In this document: one piece after another, positions 1 through 9,377 of the stretch
Layout: each line of letters begins with the position of its first letter
Numbering within the stretch: position 1 is the stretch's first letter
Assembly: GCF_000372805.1 (NCBI RefSeq)
Contig: NZ_KB889829.1
Coordinates: 27,425 to 91,424 of the forward strand
Direction of reading: 5' to 3'
Length of the DNA stretch: 64,000 nucleotides
Source: Marinobacter gelidimuriae
GTDB taxonomy: Bacteria; Pseudomonadota; Gammaproteobacteria; Pseudomonadales; Oleiphilaceae
Translations under genes and position numbers: made by a program
The notes under the pieces: model-generated
What the model was told of the DNA's origin: nothing
The model's input: the letters and a program-made list of their open reading frames with translations, nothing else
The model's database searches: none

Positions 1-654
1 GTTATTGCGTTTGTGGCCTGGTGGGTTCAGTTAAGTGATAAAAAGCTGGGCGTCAAACCGGGGAAAACCCGTGGAAAATCCATATACCGTGATCGACTGG
101 CGTGGCAAATAGCTTTGTATATGGGTTTACAGTCGTCATTGGCGTATACCGTATTCGGCTGGCTGCCAACCATTTTACAAGACCGCGGCATCAGCGCCGT
201 TGAAGCCGGCCTGGCGCTGTCTGTGTCTATTTTAGTGCAAGTGGTTAGCGCCATCGCAGCGCCTTTAATTGCCAGCCAAATGCGCGATCAGCGGGCGATG
301 ATTTCTCTGGTGATGTTGCTGGTTATCGCGGGCCTCGCCGGCTGTATTTACGGGCCAATGGATCAGATGTGGTTGTGGGTTGTGCTGTTGGGTCTTGGTC
401 AGGGCGGCAGTTTTAGCCTGGCGCTTACCTTACTGGCGGTGCGAGCACGGGACGCAGAAGGCGCGGGGCGCCTTTCCGGCATGGCTCAAAGCCTTGGGTA
501 TATCATGGCGGCCTTTGGGCCACTGTTGGTTGGCGTGCTGCGCGATCTGTTCGGCGGCTGGCAGGCCGCCGGCGGATTTCTCATTGCGATCGGCATAGGT
601 GCAGCGCTGGCAGGTCTGAAAGCCGGCCGCAATGCGTATGTTTTGGACGATTAG
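1..654 (+). CDS. MFS transporter, CynX/cyanate-permease-like, C-terminal part
   Basis: The reading frame is open from the first base of the window, so the 5' part lies outside it. About 217 residues are present, with several hydrophobic segments of about 20 residues and glycine-rich turns of the kind seen in the second half of major facilitator transporters. The GRLSGMAQSLGYIMAAFGP stretch and overall style resemble the CynX/NimT branch (cyanate or nitroimidazole type permeases). The substrate cannot be decided from this part. The gene keeps its own stop at 652-654, exactly where the Tn3-like element begins, so the protein itself may be intact. Confidence 0.75.
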   Translation, partial: VIAFVAWWVQLSDKKLGVKPGKTRGKSIYRDRLAWQIALYMGLQSSLAYTVFGWLPTILQDRGISAVEAGLALSVSILVQVVSAIAAPLIASQMRDQRAMISLVMLLVIAGLAGCIYGPMDQMWLWVVLLGLGQGGSFSLALTLLAVRARDAEGAGRLSGMAQSLGYIMAAFGPLLVGVLRDLFGGWQAAGGFLIAIGIGAALAGLKAGRNAYVLDD

Positions 655-686
655 GAGGGTTGGCAAACAAACGTGAAAAATCCCCC
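655..686. repeat. Left terminal inverted repeat of the Tn3-like element
   Basis: It starts GAGGGTTGGCAAACAAACGT and continues to a run of C. It matches the reverse complement of 2206-2237 with about two differences. Confidence 0.75.
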
Positions 687-742
687 AAAAACAGCCGTAA
701 GCGGCTGAAATAAATGGTTTATAACACCTTTTTTGCTTCCAG

Positions 743-2158
743 TTGGAGTGCGTAGGTTGGCAGGATGCCCAGACGGCCTTGCGATACATTGAAGCCAAGT
801 CACCGTTCGAGCAGGCACTGATGCAAATTCCAACCGAGGTCGCGCCTGCTGTCGGTCAACCACGCCTTGCGAGCACATCCGAACCGCGCCACCGGGCATT
901 GACCGTTCAGCTAACCTTAGAGCCGCAACGTCCTCGCAGCCGGAAACACCACCAGGCCCGCACGGTGATCGAAACCCACTGCCTGAAACCGTTCGAGGTG
1001 CAACATCAAAACAATGGAAACTACCACATCCAGGTTCCTGCGACGTCGGATGACCAGCTGGACGAAATGATGGACGATTTGATTGATGAGATACACCGTA
1101 TTGCGTCCGACAAAGCATGCTGGGTGGAGACACTGATCACGGACACGGCCTACCCACGGTTTCGGACGGATATCCCGCAACACGAACTTGATGCGGTTTA
1201 CACGCCCACACCCAACGAGCAACGCTGGGCTCGTCGATGTGCCAAGCAACTTCAACATCGCTTCTTTTTACTATTGCACCTGAAGGCCTATCAGAAACAA
1301 GGCTTCTTCTCCGCAACGGTTGATTTGCCGTCCGATATCATCAATATCCTTCTGGAGGAGTTGGTGCGTCAGCGAACTCGCCGACGAAGCAAAAGCACTG
1401 ATCAATGCTTTGCTGGTATCACCGCCGGGGATCGCACTTAGCGGCTGGCAACGTCTGAAGCGTGAAATTCGCAAGCCGACAAACAAGGAAATTCGATCTT
1501 ACCTGCAACATCTCAGGTGGTTGAAGGGCATGGTCGAGCAATTGCCAGAGGTCAAATCAATCCCGGCAACTTGAAACCACTGCCCAGCAAAATCTCCTGA
1601 CCTATCAAATGGAACAGACTCAGCGCACAGATCGACTGGTGTCCTGCTTTAAAGACGTGTTGACTGCAATGGAGGCCGAGCCAAATCCCTGGCAATCGCT
1701 TCAGGCCGTTGTCGGAGACAATCGCCAGGGGTGGCTGGACGAATGCGAGGAGCATCTGGCCTATGCGGGCAACAACTATCTGCCTTTTATGTTGCGACCG
1801 TTTCGCTCCAAACGCAGCCTGCTGTACAACTGCCGAGGGCATCATTACGGCCAACCTCCGGCACGAGCAGCAAAAGGTGGTGAAGTACAATCACCTGGTG
1901 GCGAACATGCTGATCTTACACAACGTCGAAGCCCTCAGCCGGGTGTTGCGCGAAATGGCAGCGGAAGGAATCGCCATCACGGAGGATGTCCTGAAAGCAC
2001 TATCGCCGTACCGAACCCGCCATATCAATCGTTTCGGAGATTACACGTTGGACTTTAGACGCCCGGTAGGGCAACAGCTATTTGATTTGAAACTTGCTGA
2101 GCTTGCCCCTCAAGGAAAGCCCAAGGATCGGGCGAGGCCCGAAGATGAATCAGGATAA
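743..2158 (+). pseudogene. tnpA: Tn3-family transposase TnpA, broken
   Basis: Pieces of one transposase are spread over three frames (about 743-1441, 1320-1574, then 1609-1850 and 1850-2158). The stretch FFSATVDLPSDIINILLEEL is characteristic of the N-terminal part of Tn3-family transposases. The last piece, including LSPYRTRHINRFGDYTL, is the conserved C-terminus. The central catalytic region is missing and at least two frameshifts separate the rest, so no working transposase can be made. Confidence 0.75.
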
Positions 2159-2205
2159 AAACCGTGGTCCAAAAATTTATATTTCAATAGGTTGGGAGCG
2201 TTTCT

Positions 2206-2237
2206 GGGGAATTTTTCACGTTTGTCTGCCAACCCTC
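2206..2237. repeat. Right terminal inverted repeat of the Tn3-like element
   Basis: This is the inverted partner of 655-686. It ends TTTGTCTGCCAACCCTC and is followed by ATTAA, the probable target-duplication remnant. Confidence 0.75.
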
Positions 2238-2358
2238 ATTAACGCTCGGAGATTATCCAAATCTTGCAAGCATTGCAAAGGTCGATCCAATTTCTGGTCA
2301 ATGACTGTTGTGCAGGCCACCCGCAGGTCTGTGAGCCGCTGACATCCTCGCTGATCGC

Positions 2359-2565
2359 TTGCCCCGCCCAGTTGGAAGAATCGGCGCCAGTAATTTCTTC
2401 GAGCTGGCCGTGGCGGTCGCCATTGCGCTGTTTGGTTTGCAGTCCGGAGCGGCGCTGGCAACGGTGGTGGGTGTGCTGGTAGAGGTGCCCGTTATGCTGG
2501 CTCTGGTGCGCTTTGCCAACGCCACCCGCGGCCACTTTCCGGTGGCGCAAGAGGCTTCCCGTTAA
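2359..2565 (+). pseudogene. Acr3-type arsenite efflux permease, C-terminal fragment
   Basis: From about 2385 the translation reads [20 protein letters not shown], then [19 protein letters not shown]. This is the highly conserved last part of Acr3 arsenite permeases, the helix pair around the ninth and tenth membrane segments. About 60 of the usual 350 or so residues remain. The 120 bases upstream, back to the Tn3-like element, show no recognisable Acr3 sequence, so the front of the gene was lost. No arsR or arsC is visible nearby. Confidence 0.75.
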
Positions 2566-2634
2566 GCCCTTGGTCATCAATGTGGTCGTCAAAAATACGG
2601 TGTGACGGAGCTGCAACTGCGTCTGCATTCCATG

Positions 2635-4860
2635 TCAGTAAACATCTTCCAGGTAGCGCCCTTCGGCTCTCAGCTCATCGACATCCATGTGCAAGGGTTT
2701 GAGGATGGAGTCAAACACCTGACCTACACCAGAAGCCATATCCCGGCCACCACATACCAGCACCTGGGCGCCTTTCTCAATCAATTGCCGCAACGCGGTT
2801 TCATCAGCCATGATGGCATCCTGAACATAGGCTTTTTCTGCTGATCGTGAAAACGCCGTATTCAGTCCGGTAAGACGGTGGTCATCCAGATAACCACCAA
2901 GTTCCGGCTGATAGAGAAAATCCGATTGCGGATTGCGTCCACCCCAGTATAGGTACATCGGACTAAGGTCAGTATTTTTTCGGATAAAGCCTGCCAGTGG
3001 GCCTATTCCTGCGCCGGCGCCCACGAGAATTATGGGCGTTGCACCGCCCGCCGGACGAAAGCCTGGGTTTTGCTGGATAAACCCGGTAATACGATCTCCC
3101 GGTTTGAGGCTGTGCAGATACCCTGAACACAGGCCATTGGTCTGTTTCCGGACGCAGATTTCCAACTGCCCATCCGAGGCCGAAGACGCCAGCGAATACA
3201 ATCGGGCCGTGTTATCTCCGGGTGGCGCAACGCCAAACAAGTCACCCGCCTCGAAACTCGGCAGATGTGACCGGCTTCTGAAAGACAACACCTGCCATAC
3301 ATTTCTGCGATCTTGTACCGGCCTGAAACGCAATATGCTGGTAGGCGCGTTTACCGCAACGCCATAGTCTACGCGCTCAACAAGCTCGAATTCCGCAGTG
3401 GCGGCTGGCGCGGGATTATGGGTCAGCGCCAATGAGATGCCCATGTGCTCGCCGATAGCCTCGCCCCATTCACGAAACTGCATGGCGGAGCCGCGATCGA
3501 TTCGTGTAACAAGGTCCATTTGCTGCAGGCCTTTACTACTGAGGGCAGCGTCTACATCCAGCGCATACTGACAGAATTTTGGGAACTGTTGGTCACCAAA
3601 CCCGAGAACCACAAACTCCAATCCGTCATTCGCCTGAAAGTGTTCAAGTCGAGTCATGAACTGACTGGCGGAGGAGGGCGCGTCACCGTCACCGTAGGTT
3701 GATGTCAGAACAAAAAGCACCGAGGCCTGCGGGTAGCGTTTTGCCAGGTCATTCATCGGCGCGCAATGTACTTTCTTGCCGGCCTGATTGAGTTTGTTTT
3801 GAAGATCCCTGGCAAAACCCCAGGTGGTGTTGCCTTCCGAGCCCACCAGAATAACCACATCAGCCGATTCGATGCTGGCGCCTTTAGCGGGTCGCACGGA
3901 TGATGAGCGTCGCTGCCACCAGATCTGCACTCCGGTAAACGACAGCGCGGGCACGGTCAACGCAGCTGCTCCGAGAACCAGCCCTAACCACCACAGGCCT
4001 TCACCCGTATGTAGACGAATCATCCAGTGCTGGAAATGGTTACCGGTCGGGCGGGGCTGGTACTGCAACAGTTCTCCGGTTGACTGATCAACGAACCCGG
4101 CACCTTGGGTGGTGTTCAGAGAGTAGACATCACTGGGGTCATCCGGATAAGGGAATACCAGCTCACGGAGCTCATTGGCATCCACGTTTTTTAGCGCGAT
4201 CAAAGAGCTCACCGGTACCGGCGTGCCGCCTGAGACCTCCGCCGGATACGATGGCTCCGCATTGGCAGCCTCCGGCAGCAGGCCAAACCGCACCGCAGAC
4301 ATGTAGCTGCCGGTCAGTGCCGACAGCAACAAACCAATCACCGCAAACCGTGCCAGCTCGGCGTGAATCCGCGGGCTACCGGAACCTGCAATCGGCTTTA
4401 AAATGGCTTTCCAACCCCCCATACGTCGAGCCAGCAGAAACATGCCGGATAGGCAGATCAGCAGCATCATTACCGCCAAGCCGCCTGCAAGCAGTCGGCC
4501 TGCATCATCCAATAGAAATGAGCGGTGCAGGTTCTTTACCCAGCGCAAAAAGGCTGAGGGCTGATAAGGGGCAATACTCTCACCGGTCAGGGGGTTAACC
4601 AGGTCCGCGCCTGGCTGGCCGTCTCGGCTGTAATAGACGACAACTTCGCCTGAAAGAGAGCGTTGTATCTGCTCGGTGCCCGGATAATGCGCCACTACAC
4701 GCTCAGACAGGTCAGCAACGCTGATTTCACCGGTCGGCGGGATGGCTGCGCCCGCCCGTTCAATGGCGGGTACAACGGACAAAACAACGCCCGTGGTCGC
4801 CAGCACCAAAAGCAGCAGTGCGGCGACCAATCCGGGCCAACCATGAAGCTTGCGTAGCAT
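2635..4860 (-). CDS. PepSY-TM / flavodoxin / FAD-NAD(P)H reductase fusion
   Basis: A 741-residue membrane flavoprotein. The N-terminus (about 1-310) is a PepSY-associated transmembrane region with helices near 8-30, 125-150, 170-190 and 285-310 and periplasmic PepSY material between. A flavodoxin-like FMN domain follows (about 335-480), then FAD and NAD(P)H domains like those of sulfite reductase flavoprotein; the protein ends RYLEDVY as CysJ-type proteins do. Electrons would pass from NAD(P)H through FAD and FMN to a membrane or periplasmic acceptor. Proteins of this layout are usually called PepSY-type iron or flavin reductases, and the acceptor here is unknown. A GGGAG lies about 9 bases before the ATG. 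It is probably cotranscribed with the two small secreted proteins upstream. Confidence 0.8.
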   Translation of the reverse strand: MLRKLHGWPGLVAALLLLVLATTGVVLSVVPAIERAGAAIPPTGEISVADLSERVVAHYPGTEQIQRSLSGEVVVYYSRDGQPGADLVNPLTGESIAPYQPSAFLRWVKNLHRSFLLDDAGRLLAGGLAVMMLLICLSGMFLLARRMGGWKAILKPIAGSGSPRIHAELARFAVIGLLLSALTGSYMSAVRFGLLPEAANAEPSYPAEVSGGTPVPVSSLIALKNVDANELRELVFPYPDDPSDVYSLNTTQGAGFVDQSTGELLQYQPRPTGNHFQHWMIRLHTGEGLWWLGLVLGAAALTVPALSFTGVQIWWQRRSSSVRPAKGASIESADVVILVGSEGNTTWGFARDLQNKLNQAGKKVHCAPMNDLAKRYPQASVLFVLTSTYGDGDAPSSASQFMTRLEHFQANDGLEFVVLGFGDQQFPKFCQYALDVDAALSSKGLQQMDLVTRIDRGSAMQFREWGEAIGEHMGISLALTHNPAPAATAEFELVERVDYGVAVNAPTSILRFRPVQDRRNVWQVLSFRSRSHLPSFEAGDLFGVAPPGDNTARLYSLASSASDGQLEICVRKQTNGLCSGYLHSLKPGDRITGFIQQNPGFRPAGGATPIILVGAGAGIGPLAGFIRKNTDLSPMYLYWGGRNPQSDFLYQPELGGYLDDHRLTGLNTAFSRSAEKAYVQDAIMADETALRQLIEKGAQVLVCGGRDMASGVGQVFDSILKPLHMDVDELRAEGRYLEDVY

Positions 4861-4878
4861 GAAGCTGGCTCCCGTCAG

Positions 4879-5352
4879 TTACTTGAGGTTATAAACAAAA
4901 GACTGGACGTAGCCACGGCCAGAAACCGACTTGCCAGAACCTTCCGTGGTCAGCGGGGCCACCACGTCTGAACGGTTGTCACGCATATCTTCAACGGCGG
5001 TATCTACACGAACCTGGTAACCGGAGTCGATGAGTGCGTCGTCAAGTTCCAGCGTCACGTTCAGGGAGCGCCCACTGGTCACACTGGCACCGGTCAGGCC
5101 ATCGTATTCAGCCTGGCTCTCACCACTGCCCCGAGCCCAGTCACGCAGATGCTTGTAATACTTACTCTTCTGGCCAGCAATCCAGAGAGTCCCTTGGTAT
5201 TGGCCATCCGCATCGGTGAGGTAGAGCGCAAGATAAGCTCCATCACCGCCGTAATTGCTCAGTTGTGTGGTGAAGGTGACTTCCCGGGCCTGTGCATATG
5301 CCGGCAGTGCCATGGCAGTCGCAAGCCCGAGTGCAAACAGAATGTTCTTCAT
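4879..5352 (-). CDS. DUF2271 periplasmic protein
   Basis: A 157-residue protein with a clear signal peptide ending near AYAQA, followed by a beta-rich domain of the DUF2271 type. The ATG at 5352 is chosen because AAGGAG lies 8 bases before it; the GTG six codons further upstream overlaps that ribosome site. DUF2271 genes often sit beside PepSY reductases, as here, which points to a periplasmic partner in electron transfer or cofactor handling. No catalytic residues can be named. Confidence 0.75.
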   Translation of the reverse strand: MKNILFALGLATAMALPAYAQAREVTFTTQLSNYGGDGAYLALYLTDADGQYQGTLWIAGQKSKYYKHLRDWARGSGESQAEYDGLTGASVTSGRSLNVTLELDDALIDSGYQVRVDTAVEDMRDNRSDVVAPLTTEGSGKSVSGRGYVQSFVYNLK

Positions 5353-5369
5353 GATGTAATCTCCTTTCA

Positions 5370-5762
5370 CTATTCAACAGTCACTGTGGGTCGGCCTGTG
5401 ATGATGCCCTTACGCGGAGCCTGCTCTTTGTTTATCGATTTGCTATCGTTCCCGGACTTGCCACGATAGTCGTCATCGTCATCGTCATCGTCATCGTCTT
5501 CCAGCTCCATTTCCCTCAGCTCAAAGGTCGCTGGCGAGTACTCGGCCTCCGCACGACGACCCTCCGGGTCCCGTCCTTTAACCTCGTAACAGCCGTCATC
5601 TACCTTAATGCGGAACACCTTCCAACCTTCCGCCTCAAGCTTCTGTCGCAGGTTCTCCCGTGGCTGCCATCCGGCAACCGGGTCATCGCAATCGTCGTCG
5701 GCCAAGGCGCTGCCGCTCATTAGCAGCAACGAAAAGGTGATAACAATGGGTTTTATATTCAT
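5370..5762 (-). CDS. PepSY-domain secreted protein with poly-Asp tract
   Basis: A 130-residue protein: a signal peptide ending near GSALA, then a PepSY-like domain (about 30-90; LRQKLEAEGWKVFRIKVDDG is typical), then an acidic tract of ten aspartates near residues 89-98 and a basic tail. The tract is encoded by a hexanucleotide repeat (5471-5498). Small PepSY proteins are commonly the first gene of two-component-regulated metal or redox operons. Here it is divergent from the response regulator and leads the operon that contains DUF2271 and the PepSY reductase. Confidence 0.75.
   Translation of the reverse strand: MNIKPIVITFSLLLMSGSALADDDCDDPVAGWQPRENLRQKLEAEGWKVFRIKVDDGCYEVKGRDPEGRRAEAEYSPATFELREMELEDDDDDDDDDDYRGKSGNDSKSINKEQAPRKGIITGRPTVTVE
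5471..5498. repeat. CGTCAT hexanucleotide repeat
   Basis: There are four and two-thirds copies of CGTCAT in tandem inside the PepSY gene. On the coding strand they specify Asp-Asp pairs. Gain or loss of units keeps the frame and changes only the length of the acidic tract. Confidence 0.85.
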
Positions 5763-5807
5763 GGCATGTCTCCCGTTGAGTCCGTTGAAGCCATCTTAAA
5801 GTTGCTA

Positions 5808-5856
5808 CCTGACACTGGCCTGAACGGTAACAATGCTGCTTCAGGCTGCGGTCAGG
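5808..5856. promoter_or_regulatory. Nested dyad between divergent PepSY and response-regulator genes
   Basis: CCTGAC (5808-5813) pairs with GTCAGG (5851-5856), and GCCTGAA (5818-5824) pairs with TTCAGGC (5840-5846). The 49-bp symmetric structure sits in the 140-bp space between the two divergent units. It is a likely binding site for the response regulator encoded at 5903, but this is inference from position and symmetry. Confidence 0.5.
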
Positions 5857-5902
5857 TAACGGCTGTAGTATCTTTTGATCACGATCGAGGAAAGGGTGAA
5901 AT

Positions 5903-6568
5903 ATGCGGGTGCTTTTGGTTGAGGATACAATCGGGTTGGGGGAGGCCGTGCGGGATCAGATCAGCGACGATGGCCATGCCGTGGACTGGGTTCAGAGCCT
6001 CGGTTTTGCAGAGACGAGCGTGAAGACCACCTCCTATAATCTGATTTTGCTCGACCTGATGCTGCCAGACGGTCACGGTTTTGATTTTTTGAAAAAACTG
6101 AGGGCAACCGGTGACACAACCCCCGTGATCATTCTGACCGCCAGGGACCAAGTGTCAGACCGCATTGCAGGGCTGAATGCCGGTGCCGACGACTATCTGG
6201 TGAAGCCCTTTGACTTATCAGAGTTGTCTGCCCGGGTGGCCGCCGTGGCACGTCGTTATCGTGGTAACCCGAATCCTCTGGTGCGTGTTGGCAACCTTGA
6301 AGTGGATCTGGGTGACCACCGCATCAACCGCAACGGCCAGCCAGTAGAGCTTACTGCCCGTGAATGGGCGCTGTTTGAGGGGTTTTTGCAACGCCCGGGA
6401 ATACTGCTATCGCGGGCTCAGCTTGAAGACCGGCTGTACGAATTCGGGGCTGAAATTGAAAGCAACACCATAGAGGTTTATATCAGCCGTATGCGCAAAA
6501 AACTGGGGCACGATGCCATAGTGACCGTCAGAGGGATGGGTTACAGGCTGGAACCAAATGAGCACTAA
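5903..6568 (+). CDS. OmpR-family response regulator (QseB/PmrA-like)
   Basis: A 221-residue regulator. The receiver domain (1-115) has the phosphorylation Asp in LILLDLMLPDGHG, the conserved Thr in IILTARD and the Lys in YLVKPFD. The OmpR-type winged helix follows (about 125-218; LTAREWALFEGFLQRPG and VRGMGYRLE). It overlaps the sensor kinase gene by 11 bases, the usual coupled arrangement. It probably controls the divergent PepSY/DUF2271/reductase operon and its own operon through the dyad at 5808-5856. The signal is unknown. Confidence 0.9.
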   Translation: MRVLLVEDTIGLGEAVRDQISDDGHAVDWVQSLGFAETSVKTTSYNLILLDLMLPDGHGFDFLKKLRATGDTTPVIILTARDQVSDRIAGLNAGADDYLVKPFDLSELSARVAAVARRYRGNPNPLVRVGNLEVDLGDHRINRNGQPVELTAREWALFEGFLQRPGILLSRAQLEDRLYEFGAEIESNTIEVYISRMRKKLGHDAIVTVRGMGYRLEPNEH

Positions 6569-7886
6569 AACCAGCTTACACAAAACCCTCGGCACCTGGC
6601 TTACCCTTGGCGTAACCTTGCTCTGGCTGTTGGGTGTTATCGCGTCAGGCGTGGTGGCCCGGCACGAAATGAACGAGGTGTTCGACAGTGCATTGGAGGA
6701 AACAGCGCAGCGTATCCTGCCATTGGCGGTGACCGACATACTGAATCGTGAAGGGGACCCGGGTCTGGAGCGGGTATTGGCCCTGAAAGAGCACAGCGAG
6801 TATCTCACCTACCTGATTCGTAACAAGTCAGGCAAGTTGCTGCTGCAATCCCACGACGCGGACCCAAAAATTTTCGGCGCCATTCCGCGAGAAGGCTTCT
6901 CCCAAACGCTAACTCACCGGATATACGGGGAGTCAGCCATCAGCGAAACCCTGTACATTGAGGTTGCCGAACCTTTGGCTCACAGACGCGTAGCAGTGCT
7001 GGAAACGAGCCTTGCATTGCTCCTGCCCCTCATATTCTTAATTCCCATCAGCCTGGTCGGGGTGTGGTGGGTGATAAAACGTTCGCTTCGTCCGGTTGTA
7101 CTATTGCAGCAGTCGATAGAAGTCCGTGGTGGTGGCGATCTTTCTCCCGTCGCAGTCGAGCGTTTGCCGGAAGAGTTTGAACCCATCATGATCTCGGTGA
7201 ACCGGTTACTGGACCGCTTGCGCCGCGCCCTTGAAGCAGAGCGCAGTTTTACCGCCAACAGCGCCCATGAATTGCGAACCCCACTGGCAACGGCGCTGGC
7301 CAAGCTCCAGCGGTTAAAAACGGAAACGCAGGATGCAGGAGTTAAGGCACGAGCCAGCGAGATTGAAGAGTCTCTTCGCACGCTCTCCAGACTGTCAGAG
7401 AAGCTGCTGGAACTGGCGAAGGCTGAGGGTGGCAGTGCCCTATCGGAACAGGGTAATAACCTTGTGCCCATACTGCGGATGGTCGCCAGCGATTATGACC
7501 ACCAGGCGCCCGGCCGACTCCTGCTCAACCTGCCTGATGATGACGTTACGTCATTACTCGACCTTGATGCCTTCGCCATTCTGGTTCGGAATCTGATCGA
7601 AAATGCCCTCAGGCATGGCGCGGCCGATCAACCAGTGAATATCAGCCTGACAGATGACGGTATCCTGCGAGTGGTCAATCGCGGTGAGGTTGTATCGCCG
7701 GAGAAGCTCTCCTTGTTGCGTAATCGCTTTGTCCGCTCCAACACAAAAGCAGTGGGCTCGGGCATCGGGCTTGCGATTGTTGAAGCCATCGCCAGCGGCG
7801 CGGGTATAACCCTGAACCTGCGGTCACCAGCCTCGGGCCAGAGCGACGGTTTTGAAGCCGAACTCAATATTGTTGTGGTCGAATGA
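6558..7886 (+). CDS. Sensor histidine kinase
   Basis: A 442-residue membrane kinase with transmembrane helices near 13-34 and 152-174, a periplasmic sensor loop of about 115 residues between them, and a HAMP-like linker. The H-box is FTANSAHELRTPLA near residue 235. The N-box ENALRHG and a G-box with GSGIGLAIV form the ATPase domain. It is the partner of the regulator at 5903 and is translated from a start overlapping it. The short sensor loop shows no named domain. Confidence 0.88.
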   Translation: MSTKTSLHKTLGTWLTLGVTLLWLLGVIASGVVARHEMNEVFDSALEETAQRILPLAVTDILNREGDPGLERVLALKEHSEYLTYLIRNKSGKLLLQSHDADPKIFGAIPREGFSQTLTHRIYGESAISETLYIEVAEPLAHRRVAVLETSLALLLPLIFLIPISLVGVWWVIKRSLRPVVLLQQSIEVRGGGDLSPVAVERLPEEFEPIMISVNRLLDRLRRALEAERSFTANSAHELRTPLATALAKLQRLKTETQDAGVKARASEIEESLRTLSRLSEKLLELAKAEGGSALSEQGNNLVPILRMVASDYDHQAPGRLLLNLPDDDVTSLLDLDAFAILVRNLIENALRHGAADQPVNISLTDDGILRVVNRGEVVSPEKLSLLRNRFVRSNTKAVGSGIGLAIVEAIASGAGITLNLRSPASGQSDGFEAELNIVVVE

Positions 7887-7956
7887 AAGCCGGACGTTTA
7901 AGGCTGGTGTCAGGTTAACCCTGCACAATTCAAACAAACCCAGACGGAGTTTGTTT

Positions 7957-9243
7957 GTGCCCAACCTGCGTACCAGTATCGTCCTTTTTCTGCTTTTAGC
8001 GGTTCAGTTGAGTTTCTGGACTCCTGGGTTGAGTTATGAGCAATTTCTGACACTCAGTGGATACCTTGCCATCAACTTCATGTCCATCACTATGCTGCTG
8101 GCTACCCGCCCTGGGTGGCTGGAATCCCCGTTGGGTGGTCTGGACAGAATGTATCAGTTGCATAAATGGACCGGCATTCTGGCCGTCAGTTTTGCCCTGG
8201 CGCACTGGCTGATCGAAATGGCGGATGATGCTCTTGAAGCCCTGTTTGGCTCGGATCGCAGTTTGAAGGAAGCACACTTTTCGGGCTTGCTGGACAGTCT
8301 GCAGGATGGCGCTGAAGATCTGGGCGAACCCGGCCTGTATCTGCTGGTGTTTCTGGTTGTTATTACCCTGATTCGCTGGGTGCCCTACGGTTACTGGCGT
8401 TACCTGCACCGGGTGATGCCACTGATTTATCTGGCACTGGCCGCCCATGCACTATTGTTGGCTCCGCTGCTGTGGTGGCAACAACCCACCGGCTGGCTGA
8501 TGGCGCTGTTAATAGTCGGTGGTGCCACCGCGAGCCTGCAATCACTGACTGGAAAAATCGGCAGGAGTCGCCGCTACAAGGGGCTGGTTCAGGCGGTCAA
8601 GCAGACCTCAGCGAACATCACGGAAGTTGTCTGTGACATGGGCAAGCGGTGGCCCGGGCATCGCGCCGGGCAATTCGCCCTGGTGACATTCGACCGGGTC
8701 GAAGGGGCACATCCTTTCAGCCTGTCTTGTGCTGACAATGCCACCGGTCAGCTCAGCTTTCAGATCAAGGCGTTAGGAGACTACACCCGCAAAATTCCGC
8801 AGCAGCTACACAGTGGCCAGGCGGTGACGCTCGAAGGCCCTTATGGTCGTTTTGATCTCGACAGCGGCAGAAAAAGCGCCCAGCAGATCTGGGTGGCGGG
8901 CGGCATCGGCATCACACCGTTTCTGGCAGTACTGGACAACCGACTGATAAATAAAGAAAAGAGACATCCAGCGGTGACACTCCACTACTGCACCGCCGGA
9001 GCCGTGAATGACCCAATGGTGACTCGTCTGCAACAACTGACAGAGCAACTTCCGGAAATATCACTGCACATCTACGACAGCCTGCAGGGGCAGCGATTGA
9101 CCGCAAGCCAACTGCTGATCCATGCCCCCAAAGTGGACGTCTGGTTTTGCGGGCCGCAAGGCCTGGCAAAAGCCCTGCGAAGCGGACTCCAGCAACAGTC
9201 CGTGTCGGTACGCTTTCATCAGGAAATTTTTGAGTTTCGCTGA
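7957..9243 (+). CDS. Ferric-reductase-like transmembrane flavoprotein
   Basis: About 428 residues. Six hydrophobic helices in the first 210 residues include the HKWTGILAVSFALAH and YLHRVMPLIYLALAAHALLL segments, whose histidines are the usual haem ligands of FRE/NOX-type reductases. An FAD-binding domain (HPFSLS near the middle) and an NAD-binding domain with GGIGITPFLA and the terminal FCGPQGL follow. The GTG at 7957 is preferred because GGAG precedes it by 7 bases; a longer frame would overlap the kinase gene. Electrons would go from NAD(P)H to haem and then to ferric iron or oxygen. It is cotranscribed with the two-component system. Confidence 0.82.
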   Translation: MPNLRTSIVLFLLLAVQLSFWTPGLSYEQFLTLSGYLAINFMSITMLLATRPGWLESPLGGLDRMYQLHKWTGILAVSFALAHWLIEMADDALEALFGSDRSLKEAHFSGLLDSLQDGAEDLGEPGLYLLVFLVVITLIRWVPYGYWRYLHRVMPLIYLALAAHALLLAPLLWWQQPTGWLMALLIVGGATASLQSLTGKIGRSRRYKGLVQAVKQTSANITEVVCDMGKRWPGHRAGQFALVTFDRVEGAHPFSLSCADNATGQLSFQIKALGDYTRKIPQQLHSGQAVTLEGPYGRFDLDSGRKSAQQIWVAGGIGITPFLAVLDNRLINKEKRHPAVTLHYCTAGAVNDPMVTRLQQLTEQLPEISLHIYDSLQGQRLTASQLLIHAPKVDVWFCGPQGLAKALRSGLQQQSVSVRFHQEIFEFR

Positions 9244-9377
9244 AATAGAGTTCGTCTTTCAGCCCCGGTCACTGAAGGGCTGATGGTGTTTGGCAACGCA
9301 CAGGCCGGCGTCGCGTGTAGGCGCAGTCTGATAAATTATAAATTGGCGGAAACCCTGCCAGCAATGAGTGGACTAAA

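Larger units (their letters stand above)
655..2237. mobile_element. Decayed Tn3-family element
   Basis: A segment of about 1.58 kb is bounded by near-perfect terminal inverted repeats (655-686 and 2206-2237). It contains broken pieces of a Tn3-family transposase in three frames. The five bases outside the ends are ATTAG on the left and ATTAA on the right, a 4/5 match to the 5-bp target duplication typical of Tn3 elements. A complete Tn3 transposase is close to 1000 residues, so most of the gene and any resolvase or cargo are gone. The element should be immobile unless a transposase is supplied in trans. Confidence 0.75.
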
